Source of the DNA: Trachythela sp. YZ-2020
Taxonomy: Eukaryota; Cnidaria; Anthozoa; Malacalcyonacea; Clavulariidae
Length of the DNA: 64,000 nt
Direction: 5' to 3'
Assembly: GCA_016169945.1 (NCBI GenBank)
Contig: JADLSH010000040.1
Location: 124,001-188,000, forward strand
Below the pieces are notes generated by a model. The model worked only from the letters and a program-made list of their open reading frames with translations, had not been told where the DNA came from and did no database searches. The position numbers were made by a program, and so were the translations under genes. Position 1 is the stretch's first letter; every line of letters starts with the position of its first letter. Shown in pieces: positions 33,846 to 44,220 of the stretch.

Positions 33846-34958
33846 CTTAAAAGCGAAATGATCTGCCTTTTGGTAAATGTGACGGTGTGACCTCTTAAGG
33901 GAATCGTGTTAGACTGGTTTAAGGCAAAGTTATATGAGTAACAAAATTGCTGCCACTTGCAACAAATTAAAAGCTGGTTTCAATGCTTAAATGGTTAAAA
34001 TGCTGACGTATAAAATAAATAACATGACTGAGACAACTGTCGTAAGTATCTTGAGTTAACATGGATTGTAATCAATTTTTGTTGCGAGTTGCAGCAATTT
34101 TGTCGCTCGTATTACCTTGTCTGTAGACATGATAGCCTGCGCCCCTATGCTCGTAGAGGGTGTAACCAAATTAGGTATTACACCCATGCAGTAGTTCAAA
34201 TAGTTTATATCTACGGTATATGTAGAACAAATACTATAAATACAATAAATATTTGTTTTGTATTTAAGACCACTCAAAAGCTCAACTCGTATGAGGTAAG
34301 TGTGTAACCTCCCTAAGTGGTTATATTTGTTTAAAATAACTTCGAGCTTTGCATTAGAAGCATCCATTATATAATAATATTTAACACCCCCGTTCCTCTG
34401 TAGCCATTGTTAACTGGAAACAAATTAATATTTTAAAGTAATGGCAAATCGTAGGGTTCTTTAGCGATTATAATCACATACTGTGATTTTCAATTTAAAT
34501 CTAATTGTTACAAAATCAGCCAACTCTAAATAAAAGAACACTATTTCTGCAAGAAACCAGAGTGTGTGAAGTGGCTGTCACAGTGCAGGCTAGTGCAGTT
34601 TGTTTTAATATTCCTGTAGTGTGTCTGAAAAAAAAATCTATTAGAATTTTCGAAAGCTTTTGATCAAGCTGACCATAAAGTTCTGACTTCTGAAGTACAA
34701 ATTTCACCTGCTCAACGTTCCCCCCTGTTCTCTTGAATTGGTGTGCGAGTTTGCTTCAAGACAGACAGCAGATGCAATTAAAACCGTTGTGTGTGGAAAT
34801 TGCTTTCCGGAGGTGAGTTTTACATCAAGGATCAGCCCTACGAGTAGGGTTCACCTCGAATTTACATGAGAAAAATCAGCCCTCCTGCTAGGGCTGGCTC
34901 GCTTGCGCAAATAGCATTAAATGGCTTCCTTTATTTTTCTTACGGAGTCTAAAATCAC
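33846..34958. other. Non-genic stretch
   Basis: No gene recognised. Two small hairpins with AGCCCTA...TAGGG-type stems lie at 34830-34900. Confidence 0.35.
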
Positions 34959-35668
34959 CAGGGACGCCGGCAGGGGGGCGGAGGGTCAAGCGCCCCTCCT
35001 GCCCTTTCCTAAGGGGGACAATGGGAGCAAAGGTGCCCTCTTAATATAAATGAGTCAATAATAAAACTGCCAATTAAAGAAGAGAGAATTCGGTGGGGCT
35101 TCGGTGGCGCAGTTGTCAGAGCAAGCGCCTTTCACCTCTGAGTCTTGAGTTCGATTCTCGCTGAGGACATTACTCATCACACTCATGTGAAAAAAGTAAG
35201 TCAACGCTCTTACTCACGAAAGTCGTGGGTTTTCTCCGGGCACTCCGGTTTCCTCTCACATGGAAAGTTGACTGGGTGAGTTAGGATATACAGATTCGGA
35301 AAGTAATATCACAATTTTTGTAAAAATAGATAAGGTAGGCTAAGCACATAATATAGGTAAGCGAGATACTTGATGTAATCGGTCACTGAAAAGCCCCAAC
35401 GGGGAGTGAACTGAATAATATATGTATGTTAGAATACAACTGTAAATTAAACGATCAGTTCATACTGGGAAAGCCAAGTTTCTATTGTTTTCGCTCTGTA
35501 CTCCCTTAGATCTATATTTGTTCATAGAAATAGCAATTAAATGAGCTGAAATTTGAAAATCATCAAAAACCCATCGAAAAGGCGTGGCAGCAATTTTTTT
35601 TCTTGACAGCCCTTACGTTCGCATTGCCCCCCCCCCCCGCCCGCCCTACTTTCGCTCCAGCGTCCCTG
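34959..35668. mobile_element. Probable hAT-like MITE carrying a SINE
   Basis: Ends CAGGGACGC and GCGTCCCTG are inverted. Flanking octamers AAAATCAC and AAAGTCAT agree at six of eight positions, consistent with an old 8-bp duplication. C- and G-rich runs sit near both ends (34972, 35626). The SINE at 35097 lies inside. Confidence 0.5.
35097..35425 (+). mobile_element. tRNA-headed SINE
   Basis: The first ~73 bp look like a tRNA gene: an A box (TGGCGCAGTTGT) and a B box (AGTTCGATTCT), the two internal Pol III promoter blocks. The body contains GTGGGTTTTCTCCGGGCAC followed by TCCGGTTTCCTC, which resembles a SINE core conserved in several animal phyla (from memory, the Nin type). The tail is AT-rich near GTATG. 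Non-coding. Confidence 0.7.
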
Positions 35669-35676
35669 AAAGTCAT

Positions 35677-36114
35677 GCATATTTTGCTGAGAAAATTTTC
35701 CAATAATAACTAGCAAACAATTGAATACTGTTCTAGAGCTAAGTATTTGAGTCAAAAAAGATTTCGAAAAGCCAAGTTTTACACGGATACAATGGGGTTT
35801 TAGTCAGCCTTACTGGGAGGTGTCATTTTATTTGTCATGGCGGCAGTAACGTGCCTGAATATCTGATTCGCAACAATATTGCGAACAAGTGCATGCATGT
35901 ACAATAACGTGCCAAAAAAAGAGCAATTAGGTGACCTACAACGTTGTTCTGTATATTATACTTGGTTGTCAATGTTTATCCTCATTTTTCATTCTAGATC
36001 CTGATATTGGTTTAAAGTAAATATATCAGCTAAATTATCTTTAGATGGTACATACAGTTAACGGAGAAACCGTTCCTGAATATCTGATTTTACAAAATGA
36101 TATCTGATATCTAT
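35677..36114. other. Non-genic stretch
   Basis: AT-rich; nothing recognised. Confidence 0.35.
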
Positions 36115-36530
36115 ATCCTTCGATCTTTGATGTTGTACAGGATTCTTAGGCAAACTCCCTGATTGTCACAGTGAAGTGTCACTGGAGTAAACTTATTTTT
36201 AACAATGTCCTCCAACAACTGGGAACGAAATTTAGCTTCCTGAACAACTGAAGTTAGAGACAGGTGTTTTTTCCCTAGCTAGTAGACAAAACGACATGCA
36301 GTAGGTTGCTTTCTGCTCTTCCAGGAAATCAATTGACCATTCCTACAAAGTTGGCCCAGTTATACGGCGTCTATCATCTGACACGTCCCAATCTGCATCA
36401 CAAAACCAACTAAGTTCATTAGTTCATCAACTTTCTTGAAGATTAAACTTCCTTTAGCCGTGCCCTTAAACTGCCTTAGTACATGCTTCGCAGTGTTCAT
36501 GCTAATAAATGTTGTGAAAGTTTTGTTACA
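36115..36530 (-). pseudogene. Ty1/copia-type RNase H remnant
   Basis: On minus, a decayed frame reads LRQFKGTA, then LVGFCDADWDVSDDRRRITG, the copia-type RNase H start, then further family-like pieces ending near a DNQ-type block in a shifted frame. Several stops and shifts. No LTRs or other pol domains are seen nearby. This enzyme would have degraded RNA in the RNA-DNA hybrid during reverse transcription. Confidence 0.65.
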
Positions 36531-37680
36531 TTATAACAAAGATCTGTAGAATCTTTCTGTATAATCTATTATCAGCTGGCAATGAATCATCTTTACTTAC
36601 CTTATTTGAGTTCATTTCTCAAATGAAGTAGACATATGTTTGCCATTTTTATATTGAATTTTAACAATACTCTTTCATGATACGTTCATTAGTATTCTTT
36701 TTATAAAATTTTACTTAAATTAACATTTTAATAGTGTTAGTGAATGGACTCATCTTCTGTGGTGGATTTTAAGCAGGGAGAATTTGCACCACTGCATGCA
36801 TACTTAATGTGGAATGGTTAACTATGAAAATAGAAATATAGGCTTAATGGCATAATATTATCTGTTCATTCTTTAATAGTGACAGTTAAAGTAGAGCCTA
36901 TAATTAGTTGGTATAATTTTCTGTAATTTATTGGGGCAGAAAAATGTGCTTTTGAAACGCACTAAACGTTTCTTCATGAAGAAAGATAATTTGCAAGTGT
37001 CACGAGCATCATCAAACTAATGATTTTTTATCAAGCTAGAAATTGCTTAATGCTACATATATTTATTGACTAATGATTTCCCGCAAAGGATACAGTTTAG
37101 TTGATTACAAAAACAGTGTAAAAGCTTAGAAAAATACACATGTTCTTGCAAACTACAGTACAGAGAAAATAGTATTTTCTAGAGTTTCGTACTATGTCCA
37201 TTCAATAATTGACTTATTTAACACTATTACGTTTAGTTTATTATGTAAAGTCTGTATCTTATGCCTGTAATGTACAAACATGCTATGCTGTACGCGTAGC
37301 TATATATAACGGCGTCTAATTACAGGTGTATGTACCACAAAATACCACAAAAATTTACATGTTCCATATCTTTTGTCAAGTATATTTAGTATAGTTTACC
37401 GTGTTATTTAGTATAGTTTACCGATATATTTTTTCTTCTTGGGGGTTTTGGGGCTAGATTTCATTGACTTAAATATTTTTTTTAATTGAACATTCTGTGG
37501 AACAAACTCTAATGTACCACAGAATACCAGTGCAGAGATAAATAAGCAATGGTTTATCAAATTGTACCAAGATTTGGTGTGTCATGTTGCGTGATAATAC
37601 TGTAGGATATTGCTTACTTAATTTAGTGAAAGGTAAATACTAAAATCAGTACAGCATAACAGTGGTGTAACCAAGGAATA
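36531..37680. other. AT-rich non-genic stretch
   Basis: No gene recognised. Short direct repeats occur around TTTAGTATAGTTTACCG (37386-37424). Confidence 0.35.
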
Positions 37681-37763
37681 CAAGTTCCCCCAGTGTGCGG
37701 TAGCGTTTTGAGCGCTATTGTTCACGCGTGCCATCGGCACCTGATATTCAACATGTTGAACAA
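37681..37763. repeat. Dispersed repeat, inverted copy at 49843
   Basis: CAGTGTGCGGTAGCGTTTTG... through CAACATGTTGAACA is found inverted at 49843-49920 with few differences. It directly abuts the palindrome. Confidence 0.75.
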
Positions 37764-37869
37764 TTTTGTGCACGAGTGAACATTTCCTCCAAGTGTGCGC
37801 GCGTGCAAAGGTATCGCCTTACAATGTCATACGAATACGCATGCGTAGAAGTGCTAATCGCGACAGCGA

Positions 37870-37998
37870 ATGGCAGCGAGTAGTGTTTTGGTGGCTGAAG
37901 CAATGTTGGAAGACAAGATAGCTGATATTTGGCCGGACTATCCTTGTCTATACGACGTAAGGTGTCCTGAATTTAAAAATCAAGATATGCGCGATAAA
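37870..37998 (+). pseudogene. MADF-like domain start, left arm
   Basis: ATG 37870 opens MAASSVLVAEAMLEDKIADI and continues with YPCLYDVRCPEFKNQDMRD. The (I/L)-x-x-x-P-C-L-Y-D pattern is that of MADF/Myb-SANT DNA-binding domains, found in transcription factors and in the accessory protein of PIF/Harbinger transposons. The frame runs into the spacer and then the opposite arm, so no complete protein is possible. Confidence 0.55.
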
Positions 37999-38044
37999 TC
38001 TGTTTTTCCAAGTTTTCCAGCCATTTCGTGCACAGATTTATCGC

Positions 38045-38165
38045 GCATATCTCGATTTTTAAATTTAGGACACCTTACGTCATATAGACAAGGATAGTCC
38101 GGCCAAATATCAGCTATCTTGTCTTCCAACATTGCTTCAGCCACCAAAACACTACTCGCCGCCAT
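38045..38165 (-). pseudogene. MADF-like domain start, right arm
   Basis: Mirror copy of the left arm: ATG at 38165 on minus with the same MAASSVLVAE start and WPDYPCLYDVRCPKFKNRD. Two residues differ from the left arm (E/K and Q/R). Truncated at the palindrome centre. Confidence 0.55.
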
Positions 38166-38273
38166 TTTATTTGTCGCGATTAGCACTTCTACGCATGCGT
38201 ATTCGTATGACATTGTAAGGCGATACCTTTGTACGCGCGCACACTTGGAGGAAATGTTCACTCGTGCACAAAA

Positions 38274-38831
38274 GGGGGACCAGAGGGCCTACTTACGATT
38301 CGTGTAGTCGCCCCTTTGCACTGATGGCGCCGAAAATATTTCGCTCGTCTAAAGAGTAGTTTTTCGTTTAAGTAATTGGAGTTGTTGCCAAATTGTTTTT
38401 ATAAATTAAAGAATAAAGGATTACAGAAAGGTTTGGCGTTCTGCCAAAGGTGGTCGCGACTAAACCAGATCCTACGATGGCAAGATATCAATATGATCAA
38501 GTCAAAACAACAAGAGGTAAAGCTATACAATTTGAAAAAATTGATTAGAATCTTTATAAACGAGCAACGAACTGTATAGCTTTCGGTACATCGGTAGAAA
38601 GATTCCTTCAATGGACAAGTGCAATATATATGCGATACTATAATGGTCTTCAAAGTCATCCATTATTGAAATCAATTATATTTGGGAAGAAATAAAATGC
38701 AATTGTAATGCGATAAAATTATAATTATTTTATTGATGAACGACAAGTCAGACTAAAACATCGTGACAATCTCAATTTATCCAAGCACAGGAAGAATACA
38801 TGTTCAAAGACGGTGTTTCTAAGGAAATGGT
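38274..38831. other. Non-genic stretch
   Basis: AT-rich, no gene recognised; a 67-codon plus frame at 38376-38579 has no known domain. Confidence 0.35.
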
Positions 38832-39492
38832 GTGAAATGGAATTTTAATACCCTGCTTGCTCTTGTCAATAATAAACATGCCCGTTCTACTGAAGCTTCA
38901 ATGAATAACATCGATCAGTTTATTGAAGAATTAGCCAAGGTTGAAAAGCACGAAGATTTGCAGAAAAATGAACTGTCTTCGGATTTGGTCAACACTGATA
39001 ATCCAACAAAGCAATCTCATAAAGAGCAAACAACATCAGTCACTCCAGTGACCCCTTCAAGAGAGAAGTCTTTTATGTTAATAAAGTCAAATGTAGCTGA
39101 TTTATAATCGGAGCTTGTTGCCATTAAACAACAAAAATTACATATAATTGAAGATTTGGAGAAAAAATTAAAAAAGGAAGGTGAAGAAATCTCTTCCTTG
39201 CATGAACAGATTGCAATTTTGGAATCAAATGTTATTCAGGATAATAAAAATCAGAATTAAGAAAACGCCAATCTTAACAAAAGGATTGTTAAATTAACAC
39301 AAATAATAAAAAAACTCAAAGGTAAAGAGGAATCTTCCACATCAGATACTGATTTAAGACCCCAAGACCAGTCACCCACCAGTAACCAACTTCAAGTCCT
39401 ATTTTTGGATAACACTAAATCACAAGAAACTGACTCAGCACAAGAGCCAGCCAATAAGAATATAACTGAAGGATTCAACAAGACTGGTCTAC
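38832..39492 (+). pseudogene. Coiled-coil protein with three in-frame TAA codons
   Basis: One frame stays coding-like for ~220 codons: an N-terminal part with IDQFIEELAKVEKHEDLQK, then a heptad-rich part (IIEDLEKKLKKEGEEISSLHEQ, interrupted here only by my line break) and a Ser/Thr/Gln-rich tail. Three TAA codons interrupt it (39105, 39258, 39495) without any frame shift, each where Gln (CAA) would fit. It could be a LINE ORF1-type or other coiled-coil protein relic. Function unknown; no RT frame follows. Confidence 0.4.
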
Positions 39493-39865
39493 TATAATTA
39501 AAAAACAGGGCAGCAACATTAACGCGCAAACAGAATTTCCTCCTGCTAAGAAAGTGGAAGCAAAAGAGGTCAATGAAAATAGTCAAGATAAAAGCATTAA
39601 GTCTGATGATCCTTTGCACCAAGAACAGGTTCAAAACACCCATGACAGTTAGATAATAGGATTAAATTCCAAGGCCAATGTGGCTGTGCTATTTACGCTC
39701 TATGGCTGGAGGACAATTTGGAGACTCGTCATTGCAGCATTGTATAAACAGCTTTAAGCAAAAGCCAACTTCACATTTTGGATGTACCAACCAGTACAAA
39801 TCATGATATTTCAGAATATGTTAATTTTTAGGTTGTTTTCAAACTGCCAATATGTTACTTTTTGT

Positions 39866-39996
39866 GTTGTGTTGTGCTGTGCTGTGCTGTGCTGTGCTGT
39901 GCTGTGCTGTGCTGTGCTGTGCTGTGCTGTGCTGTGCTGTGCTGTGATGTGCTGTGCTGTGCTGTGCTGTGTTGCGTTGCGTTGTATTGTATTTTA
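39866..39996. repeat. (TGTGC)n pentanucleotide microsatellite
   Basis: About 25 tandem GCTGT units with rare TGATG and TGTTG variants, grading into GTTGC and GTATT units at the right. Apparent Cys/Ala-rich frames here are artefacts of the repeat. Confidence 0.95.
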
Positions 39997-42098
39997 TTGT
40001 ATTTAACAAGAAATTACATTGCATCCAATAATGCTGATTGCGTAATTTATGTACATTTCTAAGTAAAATAACCTAAAACTAATTTTAACAATTGAGTTGA
40101 AATTGAAAGTATTAAAAGTTTAGATAACTATAACACGAACGAGTAGAAAGATCTATTTGCAATTAAAAGCTGCTGCTGAGGAGGATAAAAAGGACTTGTA
40201 AACCTGTTTGTTTTGGAGCTTGGGATTATTAATTCACGCTGCTTCCTCAGGTTATAGCGCGAGACATTCTTCGCGGACACTCTTAGACGAACGAAAACTT
40301 ATTGCTCAAAAATTAGTACTAAAATAAATATACATCGTTTAGACAATCTCAATAAAATATAGCTTCAAGAATTTAAATTATAACGCACAATTAGGTTCAG
40401 TGTGTTTCAGACAATCTTGGACACGCCCCTTGAGGCCATTACTTGCATTATTGCAAAGTTAATGTATACGGACAAAACAAATTTCGTGACCCCCTCTCCC
40501 CCAATAGTCAATTTTGTGAACAACCCCCAAAAACTTTAGACAATTTACCATGACCCGAGTTCAACACTGACTTGGGGGAGTGGGAGCTTAAGAAGCGCAA
40601 CATGATTTTAGAGTGAATTTATCATAAAGGGTATGCGAAAGTAGATAAACATGTACATACCGGGTCGGAAGTAATTAGTATTCATGCGTCACGCCTGGAA
40701 GTAAGAATAATAATGAGGTGAAGTACCCTCTGAGGATGCGCAAGCTGGAGGTGACGTACCCTTATTTAACTGAAAAGAATAAACAAGCGGCTCTTTTAAG
40801 AGACACCACATTTAATAAAAGAATAAAAAACGAAACAGTCGATTATAACTATATTAGGGATTTAACATGACGTTACTTAACTTTCGGAAGCGACTTTTTG
40901 TTTCGGACCCTCATATTTCTTTATAGTTTTCAATGATTTTTCAAAGTGAATTATTCCTTTTTCTTCTTTCTAAAATCTCGGGCGCGTTTACCTGCGTGCT
41001 GTTTTTTACCCATGACGACTGCCTAAGTGCGACGGTTCATCCGCTGTGTAAAGCGGATGATCAAATTGATGAGAAATTTACAAAAGTTTATCTTGCATTC
41101 TTGCGCTGAAAAGAACTGAATTATTTATGAACGATAACTTGAATGAATTTGCTAGCGGAGGTTTACCCTCTAGTCTAATCTTAGAAACGTCAATGTTAAT
41201 ATTTTTCGCCCATGCATATAAAGATGTGCAATTAATAATAGCCATTTACTTATCAAATCCATATTGCTATCAGTAACGGTTGATGACGACATTTCAACGG
41301 CTGTTTTAGTGTAAAATAAGACAAGGATTGGTGCATAAATACTTTGGGCGTAGCAACATGACAACAACACAATAAAGCATTATTGTCATTAAACATCACC
41401 ACTTATATACCTTGAAGTCCTCAAGGTACTGCATATCATTATGCAGTTTTAACGAGACATCTCTTATAAAAAATATATACTAAAGAAAGAATTACTCAAC
41501 ATAATTTAGCCATTGAAAACCGATTAAATACTGATGTTTAAACAACTTTATTATAGCTATAGGTATATATATATTAGTTTTCAAAGCCTTGTGGGACTAA
41601 ATTTCAAAGAAAAAATGTTCAATTCCCATCGGCGGAAAAATGTGATTTTTGGTGACTTTTTTTGCCAAAGCCATACTCCTTCATTTTTTTACCAAATAAC
41701 ACATAAAACATGTCATTTTAGACCTAAACGATTGATCATTACAATGGTGTAAAATTCGTCAAATATTGTTTGCATTATTGCACGCTAAAGCTGGATTACC
41801 TTTTTTTTTGGTACGCACTGTATCAGGGGGGGATCTAGGGGTGATCAGAGCGCTCACGCGACTAACGTAAAATGTGCAATTGCGCAGTTAATTAATTCAA
41901 CCAACAGTCCGGTTATCATATTTCATGCAGTGGCTTATAATTATTCAAAGTTCGTAGTCAAGTTATCAAGTTTCATACAGCGGCCAGGCCTTCGACGCAT
42001 AACGCGCAGAATAGCGGTCTAGCGCGTGAGTTTTGCTCGCTCTAAAGGCAGATTCCAGCTATCTGATTGGCCAATTTGCTTTGCAATTCGTTTTTGCG
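39997..42098. other. Non-genic stretch
   Basis: No gene recognised. GGGGGGGATCTAGGGG at 41826 resembles frequent ends of old DNA transposons, but no partner end is seen. Confidence 0.35.
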
Positions 42099-42350
42099 AT
42101 GTCTCGTAGTATTTACGAGGCCGCTCAGGCCATGTTTGAGAAGAACGATGAGCAATGTCTGGTGGAATTTCAAGCTGATCTGAGGAAGCGAATCAACGCT
42201 TCGCCGAAGACTTCTGTCCAAGAACTGTTGAGCGCTATCAACAACACAAGCTTCTGCTTGGGGAGAAATTTTGGTGCCGAATCGTACACTCCGAAGTATG
42301 TTCGGGAAAGTAACAAGTCTTGTACGGCTACGGCCCTAATGCAAATATAT
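42099..42350 (+). CDS. Unknown coding-like exon beside a LINE
   Basis: ATG 42099 (context GCGATGTCT) opens MSRSIYEAAQAMFEKNDEQC and stays coding-like for ~80 codons with more GC than its surroundings, then degrades before 42350. A truncated LINE lies immediately downstream (42402-43100). After the LINE the target sequence resumes (ATTGTGGTGATTTTC) and reaches a possible acceptor TTGTATTTACAG at 43123-43134. So this may be exon 1 of a host gene with a LINE in its intron. No family recognised. Confidence 0.4.
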
Positions 42351-42401
42351 TCTATTTTAACTACATTTATTGTGGTGATTTTCACATTTTATTGTGGTGA
42401 T

Positions 42402-43100
42402 AAATGTGTGGAATGATGGCAGTCGCACTCACATTGAAAAGCTATTCAAAATGCAAAAAAGGGCGGCCCGAATAATCACGGGATCAAATTATGAAGTAAG
42501 ATCAAAGGATATATTTGAAAGCTTAGGCTGGGAATCAATTGAAAAAACGCTTAAGAAACGTGAAATGACTATGACATTCAAGGCCTTACAAGGCGAACTA
42601 CCAGAATACATAACGGATATGTTCAAACTTAGCCACAATGACGTGTATCCTCTAAGGAGTAATGACTGTAAACTTTATTTAGAAAAACCCAACACTGACT
42701 TCATGAAGAAGTCCTTTTCATACCGGGGAGCTTCCTCATGGAACAATCTCCCAAATGATGTTGTCAATGGTTACAAGCAACTCTCCGCAAGAAATTTTAA
42801 AACTTTAATTAATAATTACTTTAACGAGTTGGAAAGGGATAGTCAGTGACAACATATATGTGGAGGATTGTTCGGAATGAGGTTATATAACTAATGGGTC
42901 TGTGAGAGTTAATGAGAGTTAATAAGAGTTAATATAAGTTAGTATGCATGCATCCATTGTAATTATAGAAACTGTTTTCGTCATGTTATAGTGTTTTTAA
43001 TATTTATTTTTAATATATGTATATAGTCTAACGGCCCCTTGAAAAGCAGCACCGACGCTGAAGGGTCAGCGTTATCAAATAATTTGAAATAATAATAATA
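42402..43100 (+). mobile_element. LINE 3' end, 5'-truncated
   Basis: The coding part (to 42849) is the C-terminal region of a LINE ORF2: THIEKLFKMQKRAARIITG, WNNLPNDVV. A 3' UTR with CGCTGAAGGGTCAGCG hairpin and an AATAAT tail follows. ATTGTGGTGAT occurs directly on both sides (42391-42401, 43101-43111), the target duplication. The frame is open through the retained part, so insertion is fairly recent. Confidence 0.8.
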
Positions 43101-43402
43101 ATTGTGGTGATTTTCGACTTGTATTTACAGAGCAATTTGTGCGCGTGAGGCAATGACCCGCTGGCTATGTTTATGAAATTTGCAATTTTTGCATATTACT
43201 GCGGTCGAACCAGCCGATTAGGCGAACTGTATAAAATATATGCATTAAGGCATTTTGTTTATACTTTTGTTGCTTGATATTAATCGCCTAAGGTTTGGAT
43301 ATATATTATCGACTTCAACCGAACCAAAATATTCTTATATAAATATGATGTATTTTTTACTTGATGTGTGTTGGACCGCATGGCATGGTGATGGTGTAAT
43401 AC

Positions 43403-43542
43403 TCTCTCCTCCGCAGAGGCTTTGGAATCCAAAGTTTAATACGTGCGCTAGATGGTAATAAATAAAATGCGCTGAACGGTAATATAATGAAGAAACCGCT
43501 AGCGGTTTGACTTTGGATTCCAAAGCCTCTGCGGAGGAGAGA
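43403..43542. mobile_element. 140-bp MITE with 8-10 bp duplication
   Basis: Ends TCTCTCCTCCGCAGAGGC and its complement form ~32-bp near-perfect inverted repeats through TTTGGAATCCAAAG. GGTGTAATAC flanks both sides (43393-43402, 43543-43552); alignment slack allows 8 to 10 bp. A long duplication fits Mutator- or hAT-type mobilisation. Confidence 0.85.
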
Positions 43543-43838
43543 GGTGTAATACGATCTCAGATGTGATGTAAAATTGTGTTTGTTAAAAATAGAATATAGT
43601 TATAAGCAGCAAATTGGTCCTATTCTGAAATAGCCTTTGGCTAATTGGCTTCCCAGGACCAAAACATTTTATCCTTTACTCTTAAAACACGTTTTAATAC
43701 TGATATCATGTACAGTAGTTTGTGTAAACTATAAATATTTGAAATGGAAACTCCATGTCTGGTTTGTTTGTTAGATCTGCTGCTACTGGGAATTGCTTGT
43801 ACAGCTCTGTGTATGTTAGAGACAAATTAGGACTAATT

Positions 43839-43873
43839 TCTCCTGACGAAGGGCTTAGCTCGAAACGTCGAGA
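43839..43873 (+). ncRNA. Hammerhead ribozyme, Penelope-type
   Basis: In order: TCTC (stem I), CTGACGA (core, 43843-43849), GGGC-TTA-GCTC (stem II, one G-U pair), GAAA (core, 43862-43865), then ACGT (43865-43868, a palindromic mini stem III), C at 43869 as the cleavage base, and GAGA completing stem I. Very short palindromic stem III, thought to work as a dimer, is described for hammerheads in Penelope-like retroelements. The motif is bracketed by GACAAATTAGG (43821) and its complement (43909-43919). No Penelope RT is seen in the window. Confidence 0.65.
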
Positions 43874-43959
43874 TTTTGTTTATATCTTTTAGGCACACAC
43901 GAATCAACCCTAATTTGTCGCTATATGTCCGTGGCCGACGCTGATTTAAAGTCTGTGTA

Positions 43960-44131
43960 TGTTAGGTGGAGGGGGGGAGTAAAGGGTTGACTGGGACTGG
44001 TGCGAGAATTGAGCAATTTCCCCCGAACCCCCCTCTGAAAAAATTATCCCCCCCCGGTTGTGTACCAACGAAAATTTTGACTAACGTACGAAAATCCTCG
44101 ATCCGCCCCTGCACTGTATATGTAATATATA
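43960..44131. repeat. C/G-run-rich transposon remnant
   Basis: GGAGGGGGGGAGTAAAGGG, CCCCGAACCCCCCTC and ATCCGCCCCTGCAC blocks are typical of old hAT-like element ends, but no pair or duplication could be fixed. Confidence 0.3.
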
Positions 44132-44220
44132 CAAACCGCGCGAGAGGTCTTTATCTGATTTATAATATCGAGGCGCAGCCGAGTGTTTTAGATCTGATAG
44201 AGGCCGAACTGCAAGGTTTG
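44132..44220. repeat. 89-bp hairpin
   Basis: CAAACC...TTTATCTGATTTATAATATCGAGGC is mirrored by GCCGAGTGTTTTAGATCTGATAGAGG...GGTTTG. Same style as the hairpins at 59911 and 61157. Confidence 0.6.

Larger units (their letters stand above)
37764..38273. repeat. 510-bp palindrome with MADF-domain arms
   Basis: Two ~240-bp arms, about 97% alike by eye, face each other around a ~28-bp spacer near 38018. The outer ends are TTTTGTGCACGAG and its complement. Each arm contains the start of the same reading frame, so the two frames converge on the centre. Arm length and similarity suggest a recent inverted duplication or a foldback transposon that captured coding sequence. Confidence 0.85.

Noticed and set aside
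36115..36530. Complete copia element
   Set aside because: Only an RNase H remnant is readable; no LTRs, gag, integrase or RT of that family were found nearby.
37870..38165. Two genuine MADF-domain genes
   Set aside because: Both frames are the arms of one palindrome and end at its centre.
39782..40062. Cys/Ala/Val-rich frames on both strands
   Set aside because: Created by the (TGTGC)n microsatellite.
41837..41849. GGGGTGATCAGAG as another copy of the foldback end
   Set aside because: Only 13 bases match and no subterminal array or partner end follows.
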